Shown here piece after piece: positions 61,328 through 64,000 of a stretch of DNA of 64,000 bases. The position numbers and the translations under genes were made by a program. The notes under the pieces are model-generated. The model saw nothing but the letters and a program-made list of their open reading frames with translations. It searched no databases and was not told the origin of the DNA. Source of the DNA: Chelatococcus sp. YT9 (GTDB lineage: Bacteria > Pseudomonadota > Alphaproteobacteria > Rhizobiales > Beijerinckiaceae); the NCBI RefSeq assembly GCF_018398315.1, contig NZ_JAHBRW010000001.1:3232501-3296500 (forward strand), given 5' to 3'. The number at the start of each line of letters is the position of its first letter. The first letter of the stretch is position 1.

Positions 61328-61500
61328 GCGTCTGCCTCTGCTACATTTATAAGCGCCGTGACAACGCGGTCGTAACTGGCATCGCATCTGTCCATTGTTA
61401 TTGAGATCAGAAATTCAGTCGATATGTCGTCCCCGAATTCCTCCCACGCGTCTTGAAATTCTCTCTCGATTTCGCGGTCGCGTTTTGATACACGTGCCAT
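61324..61500 (-). CDS. Small phage protein, 58 residues
   Basis: ATG 61500 is joined to the upstream stop as TGATG, and its own TGA overlaps the next ATG. Sequence reads MARVSKRDREIEREFQDAWE, EFGDDISTEFLISITMDRCD, ASYDRVVTALINVAEADA: charged helix and short hydrophobic end. Not recognised, but the gapless coupling supports a real gene. Confidence 0.65.
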   Translation of the reverse strand: MARVSKRDREIEREFQDAWEEFGDDISTEFLISITMDRCDASYDRVVTALINVAEADA

Positions 61501-61838
61501 CACGCAGCCTCCCGGCTCAGACGATCGTCACGGGCGAAGTCCGCCGCTGTCGCCGCATGAAATTCTTCCGGCTCCATGCCGTCGTACGCGTCGATCTTGT
61601 TGTCTTTCCAGAGCAATTCGATCGCTCGGCGGCACAGGCAATACCAGTCATCTTTTTGACGGAGTTCGGCGCGATTGCCTTCCTCGTCGTCGATCTCGAT
61701 CTCCACGTCGTAGATCTCGGGCTCGTCGTACATCGTTGTGATGTGGATCTGCGCCTTGCCATCGACACGTGCGATCACACGCCCGTCTGTCGTAAGAAGC
61801 TTCAGTTCTTCAAAGTCGTAGATGATTGAGTGGGACAT
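61500..61838 (-). CDS. Phage hypothetical protein, 112 residues
   Basis: GGAGG five bases upstream of ATG 61838 decides the start. SIIYDFEELKLLTTDGRVIA, RVDGKAQIHITTMYDEPEIY and DVEIEIDDEEGN make an acidic beta-rich domain; LCRRAIELLWKDNKIDAYDG follows. Unknown function; early leftward operon. Confidence 0.65.
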   Translation of the reverse strand: MSHSIIYDFEELKLLTTDGRVIARVDGKAQIHITTMYDEPEIYDVEIEIDDEEGNRAELRQKDDWYCLCRRAIELLWKDNKIDAYDGMEPEEFHAATAADFARDDRLSREAA

Positions 61839-61900
61839 GATGTCCTCCACATAGGCCACCTACTGCAGCACTGGTTTGGGGACAGTGCTGGGGTAGGGGG

Positions 61901-62125
61901 TCAGACAGTTTTCCCGCCGCTCGCGATGTGTTGCTTGATCAATCCATCAAGCTCTCTCTGAGCGAATATCCCTCGCGACTTCTGAATTTCGTAGTTCAGA
62001 CGGCTCTCAGCCGCGACGATTGAGTCTGTCGGTGTCCTCGACACCAAGTAGCAGCGGACGTAAGTGTCGCACTCTGTGATAGTCGCGGAGAGTTCTTTCA
62101 TCCGCTCCGTGCGCTCTACCGACAT
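61901..62125 (-). CDS. Small phage protein, 74 residues
   Basis: Follows GGAGAG. Helical: ERTERMKELSATITECDTYV, RCYLVSRTPTDSIVAAESRL, NYEIQKSRGIFAQRELDGLI. Second gene of the early leftward operon; not recognised. Confidence 0.6.
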   Translation of the reverse strand: MSVERTERMKELSATITECDTYVRCYLVSRTPTDSIVAAESRLNYEIQKSRGIFAQRELDGLIKQHIASGGKTV

Positions 62126-62150
62126 CTCATCTCTCCGTTACTGGGTATGG

Positions 62151-62429
62151 TCAGGATTTCTTGGAGCGCTCTGCGAGCATGGCCTGCCAAGACGCGGCGA
62201 TACGCTTCTCAATGGCGTCGTAGAGCGAGGCGCGGTACTTCTTTGCCAACGCGTACAGCCGCGCCATAGGCTCGCTCACCCATGGCTGAAACTCTGCGGC
62301 CGGAACTCCAGGCCCGCTCCACACTCTCAGAACAAGCCCGTGCTGGGCGTACACTGCATACGCCCCCGCCGGGTGAGAGGCGGCATAAGCATCCAGTTCG
62401 TCAAGGAAGACCTGAAGGGGCTTGGCCAT
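62151..62429 (-). CDS. First gene of the early leftward operon, 92 residues, unknown
   Basis: GGAGAG lies just before ATG 62429. AKPLQVFLDELDAYAASHPA, GAYAVYAQHGLVLRVWSGPG and EPMARLYALAKKYRASLYDA, IEKRIAASWQAMLAERSKKS show an alpha/beta protein with a basic end. The position just downstream of the repressor-controlled PL-like promoter is that of a phage anti-terminator or host-takeover gene, but I see no N-like arginine-rich motif. Confidence 0.6.
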   Translation of the reverse strand: MAKPLQVFLDELDAYAASHPAGAYAVYAQHGLVLRVWSGPGVPAAEFQPWVSEPMARLYALAKKYRASLYDAIEKRIAASWQAMLAERSKKS

Positions 62430-62463
62430 CTCGTCTCTCCATCAAGCAGTGGCTGATGCATTA

Positions 62464-62537
62464 CGTATATGCGGCGGCGCATAATCAGTCAATACGGTAT
62501 TATGCGTCGGTGCATAATTTTTTATGCGTGGTGATTC
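62464..62537 (-). promoter_or_regulatory. OL/PL-like operator-promoter region
   Basis: On the minus strand TTGACT (62492-62487), a 17-bp spacer and TATACG (62469-62464) make a good sigma-70 promoter for the leftward operon. Operator ATGCG-GCGG-CGCAT (62469-62482) fills the spacer. A second, ATTATGC-GTCGGT-GCATAAT (62499-62518, 7-bp arms), lies upstream. A third partial site starts with ATGCG at 62524. The same motif is found at the repressor/Cro junction, so repressor should shut this promoter. Confidence 0.75.
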
Positions 62538-62604
62538 GCGCCCATTGACTCTCAGGCTGCGATGTTCTTCATTTGTTCATCATATGTGGGGAGGACGTGG
62601 GGCC

Positions 62605-62988
62605 ATGCTGGACTACAAGCAATCGCGAGCGATAGCGGTCCATGTGCTGGGGCTTATGGCGCGCGATAAGGAGGCGCTGACGCGCTTCTTCAACGTGACG
62701 GGCGCCAGTCCCGAGACCATCAGTGCCTGCGCGCAGTCACCCGGATTTTTTGAAGCGGTCCTGGATTTTTCAGTCTCGGACGCCGCTTTCCTCAATCACA
62801 TTGAGGCGCAGCTGCGCTTGCCTGCGTCCGCGATAGACAGCGCCAGGGCGTGCTTTAAGGCCGAGTCAGAGGCCGATACGCGCGTGGTATCCATATCCGG
62901 ATGGGCTGATCGGCAAGAGCCGCCTCGCAAGAGCCGCAAGGCTGCCCTGCCGTCTCTCCCTCCTCGGGCGCTATACGCTAGGGCGTGA
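62605..62988 (+). CDS. DUF3572-like protein in the immunity region
   Basis: 127 residues. RAIAVHVLGLMARDKEALTR, FFNVTGASPETISACAQSPG, FFEAVLDFSVSDAAFLNHIE and LRLPASAIDSARACF follow the DUF3572 pattern of alphaproteobacteria (function unknown). A basic Pro/Arg-rich tail follows. It is read rightward from the operator region and converges on the repressor gene, overlapping its 3' end by 11 bases. GGGGAGG lies ten bases before ATG 62605. Its position between OL and the repressor resembles that of lambda rex, suggesting a lysogeny or exclusion role (inference only). Confidence 0.75.
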   Translation: MLDYKQSRAIAVHVLGLMARDKEALTRFFNVTGASPETISACAQSPGFFEAVLDFSVSDAAFLNHIEAQLRLPASAIDSARACFKAESEADTRVVSISGWADRQEPPRKSRKAALPSLPPRALYARA

Positions 62989-63616
62989 AGATGGATCCGA
63001 CGACGACGTGAACGCTCTCAACCTGGTCGCGGTCGAACTCGAACCTGCGTGGCGGGTTGAACTGTTCCACGATAAGGGCTTGCGGTGTCCAAGCGACGAA
63101 GCGTTTGATAAAGCCGTCTGGCGGGTCTCCGAGCCCATCCCCCTTCAACTGCACAACCACGTCATTGCCAGCATGTGGCGGGCGGCTCGGGTGAACCCAC
63201 ACCTGCTCACCGGGATTGAATCGCGGCATCATACTGGTGCCGGACACGAACACCCCGTAGGCGTTGGGTACTCCCTGCAGTTGCGGCGGCATGGCTACAT
63301 ACTCGATGACTTCCCCATTGAAGACGAACCGGCCGTCCTCTCCTCCGACCGCCCGGCCCAAAATAGGTAGCGTCTTTTCGCCGAATGTTGGAGGGGGAAT
63401 CGTTACCGATGCATTTGGTTCCGGCCGAGGTGGCGCTGGTATCGGGATGTTGCCCCGCACAATAGCTTCCAGCTTCGCTTGCGCGGCCGGATCTGGCGTC
63501 TGACCACCAAGCCAGCGCGACACAGTCGACTGTTTCACTCCGACCCGACCGGCTAGGTCGGACTGGGTCCAAGAGTGTGCCGCCATGAGCGCGCGGATTT
63601 CGTCACTTGTAATCAT
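62978..63616 (-). CDS. LexA-like S24 phage repressor (CI type)
   Basis: 212 residues from ATG 63616. The HTH is at 15-38 (SWTQSDLAGRVGVKQSTVSR). A proline-rich linker (55-80) leads to the S24 peptidase domain with Ser128 (SGTSMMPRF) and Lys171 (FIKRFVAW). The scissile region is AVGG (89-92) in LPILGRAVGGEDG, so RecA-dependent autocleavage and SOS induction are expected. The longer frame to 63724 covers the operators and is rejected. A TATGAT at 63630-63625 places the transcript start within about two bases of the ATG, so the mRNA is nearly leaderless. Confidence 0.92.
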   Translation of the reverse strand: MITSDEIRALMAAHSWTQSDLAGRVGVKQSTVSRWLGGQTPDPAAQAKLEAIVRGNIPIPAPPRPEPNASVTIPPPTFGEKTLPILGRAVGGEDGRFVFNGEVIEYVAMPPQLQGVPNAYGVFVSGTSMMPRFNPGEQVWVHPSRPPHAGNDVVVQLKGDGLGDPPDGFIKRFVAWTPQALIVEQFNPPRRFEFDRDQVESVHVVVGSIFTP

Positions 63617-63698
63617 GGTAACGATCATACGCATACGCATAAAAAAAGCACGCATATGCATCTTGACGAGATAATGCGTCTGCGCATATGATGCATGC
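63617..63698. promoter_or_regulatory. OR-like operator region with divergent promoters
   Basis: Three copies of the operator are present: ATACG-CATA-CGCAT (63627-63640), a weaker GCACG-CATA-TGCAT (63648-63661), and the best, ATGCG-TCTG-CGCAT (63674-63687). Rightward promoter: TTGACG (63663-63668), 18 bp, TATGAT (63687-63692), with the strong operator inside the spacer. Leftward repressor promoter: TATGAT (63630-63625), with no good -35, as expected for an activated PRM-type promoter. Confidence 0.75.
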
Positions 63699-63923
63699 AT
63701 GTCTCCAATGGCGCATATCCGCAAGTCGGTTTTCGGTGTCTCGCAAGCGCACTTCGCTGCGATAGCCGGGGTGTCTCAAGCGACCGTTTCCCGTTGGGAG
63801 CGGTTCGAGTGGGAACCAAACCGCGATGAGCTGGCTCGCATCCGCGAGGAAGCCATGCGGCGCGGCATCAAGTGGAGCGATGCCCTTTTCTTCCAGAATG
63901 CTCTGAGGGACGAAGCAGCATGA
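63699..63923 (+). CDS. Cro-like helix-turn-helix regulator
   Basis: 74 residues. HIRKSVFGVSQAHFAAIAGV, SQATVSRWERFEWEPNRDEL is a clear XRE-type HTH. It lies immediately right of the operators, divergent from the repressor, as Cro does. There is no Shine-Dalgarno; the -10 element puts the transcript start at or within a base or two of this ATG, so the message is probably leaderless. ATG 63708 is an alternative start. It overlaps the next gene by ATGA. Confidence 0.88.
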   Translation: MSPMAHIRKSVFGVSQAHFAAIAGVSQATVSRWERFEWEPNRDELARIREEAMRRGIKWSDALFFQNALRDEAA

Positions 63924-64000
63924 CCGCCCTCATATCCTTCTCACTCGCATGCCTAGCCATATGGCTATCCACTTACAACGCAATTGCGGGCGACCTCGTG
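63920..64000 (+). CDS. Start of a rightward phage gene, N-terminus with membrane helix (cut by window edge)
   Basis: ATG at 63920 overlaps the Cro stop (ATGA). The 27 residues visible begin MTALISFSLACLAIWLSTYN, one hydrophobic helix. The rest lies beyond the edge. Co-transcribed with the Cro-like gene. Confidence 0.6.
   Translation, partial: MTALISFSLACLAIWLSTYNAIAGDLV

Larger units (their letters stand above)
50397..64000. mobile_element. Integrase-proximal part of a temperate phage (or related element) in tRNA-Val
   Basis: Left boundary: a tRNA-Val(CAC) 3' fragment. Inside it: integrase, excisionase-like gene, a long leftward early operon including ERF, YqaJ-type exonuclease, SSB and NinB, an S24 repressor with operators, and a rightward Cro-like gene. 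The element continues past the right edge. No capsid, tail, packaging or lysis gene is visible, so whether it is intact or defective cannot be judged here. Short, tightly overlapping genes and frequent ATGA junctions contrast with the chromosomal side. Confidence 0.9.

Noticed and set aside
50559-64000. A known anti-phage defence system in the prophage
   Set aside because: I searched the translated genes for restriction, toxin-antitoxin, retron, CBASS and Abi motifs and saw none. Only Lar-like and DUF3572 genes are vaguely suggestive.

Overview
The window looks like a high-GC alphaproteobacterial chromosome, most likely Hyphomicrobiales. The grounds are gene content: a 1299-residue PutA with a ribbon-helix-helix N-terminus, DUF982, DUF3572 and TIGR02281-type proteins, a fused LivM-LivG, and paired cobS/cobT. 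No rRNA or other direct taxonomic marker is present, so this is inference.

Positions 1-27000 are mainly housekeeping and assorted chromosomal genes: a MarR/SDR pair, trifunctional proline catabolism (putA), a small secreted protein, a TonB-domain protein, a PAT-type acetyltransferase, a LOG-family protein, Dps, a luciferase-like oxidoreductase, an APH(6)-type kinase, a DHRS6-like dehydrogenase, dusA, an aspartic protease, cobS and cobT, a nuclease, mrp, a TRAP transporter, moaA, a DUF971 protein, an L,D-transpeptidase and a repeat-rich lipoprotein.

Positions 27100-36615 form a divergent sugar-acid (uronate/aldarate) utilisation locus. The leftward operon is a peptide-type binding protein, RraA, a glucarate-dehydratase-like enolase, an AGE epimerase and a malate/lactate-type dehydrogenase. 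The rightward operon is a FadR-type GntR regulator, two ABC permeases and a uronate-dehydrogenase-like protein. No ATPase for this transporter is in the window.

Positions 36662-50049 form a large, mostly leftward catabolic locus: flavin-dependent LLM monooxygenase, acyl-CoA ligase, DUF35 protein, thiolase-fold protein, RibB, NTF2-like protein, amidase, then a complete LIV-type ABC importer. A thioesterase gene diverges from it and a TetR gene converges on the thioesterase. The thiolase-fold protein lacks the nucleophilic cysteine and its DUF35 partner lacks all four zinc cysteines. I recognise no described pathway with this gene set. I infer import of an amide or acid, hydrolysis, CoA activation, flavin-dependent oxygenation and carbon-carbon cleavage.

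Positions 50397-64000 are the integrase-proximal part of a temperate phage or related element inserted in a tRNA-Val(CAC) gene. Only the 3' part of the tRNA remains here, next to candidate integrase arm sites, int and an excisionase-like gene. There follows a leftward early operon of tightly overlapping genes with a recombination module (ERF, YqaJ-type exonuclease, SSB, NinB, two HNH proteins). An immunity region carries an S24/LexA-type repressor, a Cro-like gene and two clusters of ATGCG-N4-CGCAT operators arranged like lambda OL and OR. The element runs off the right edge, so structural genes and the second attachment site are not visible.
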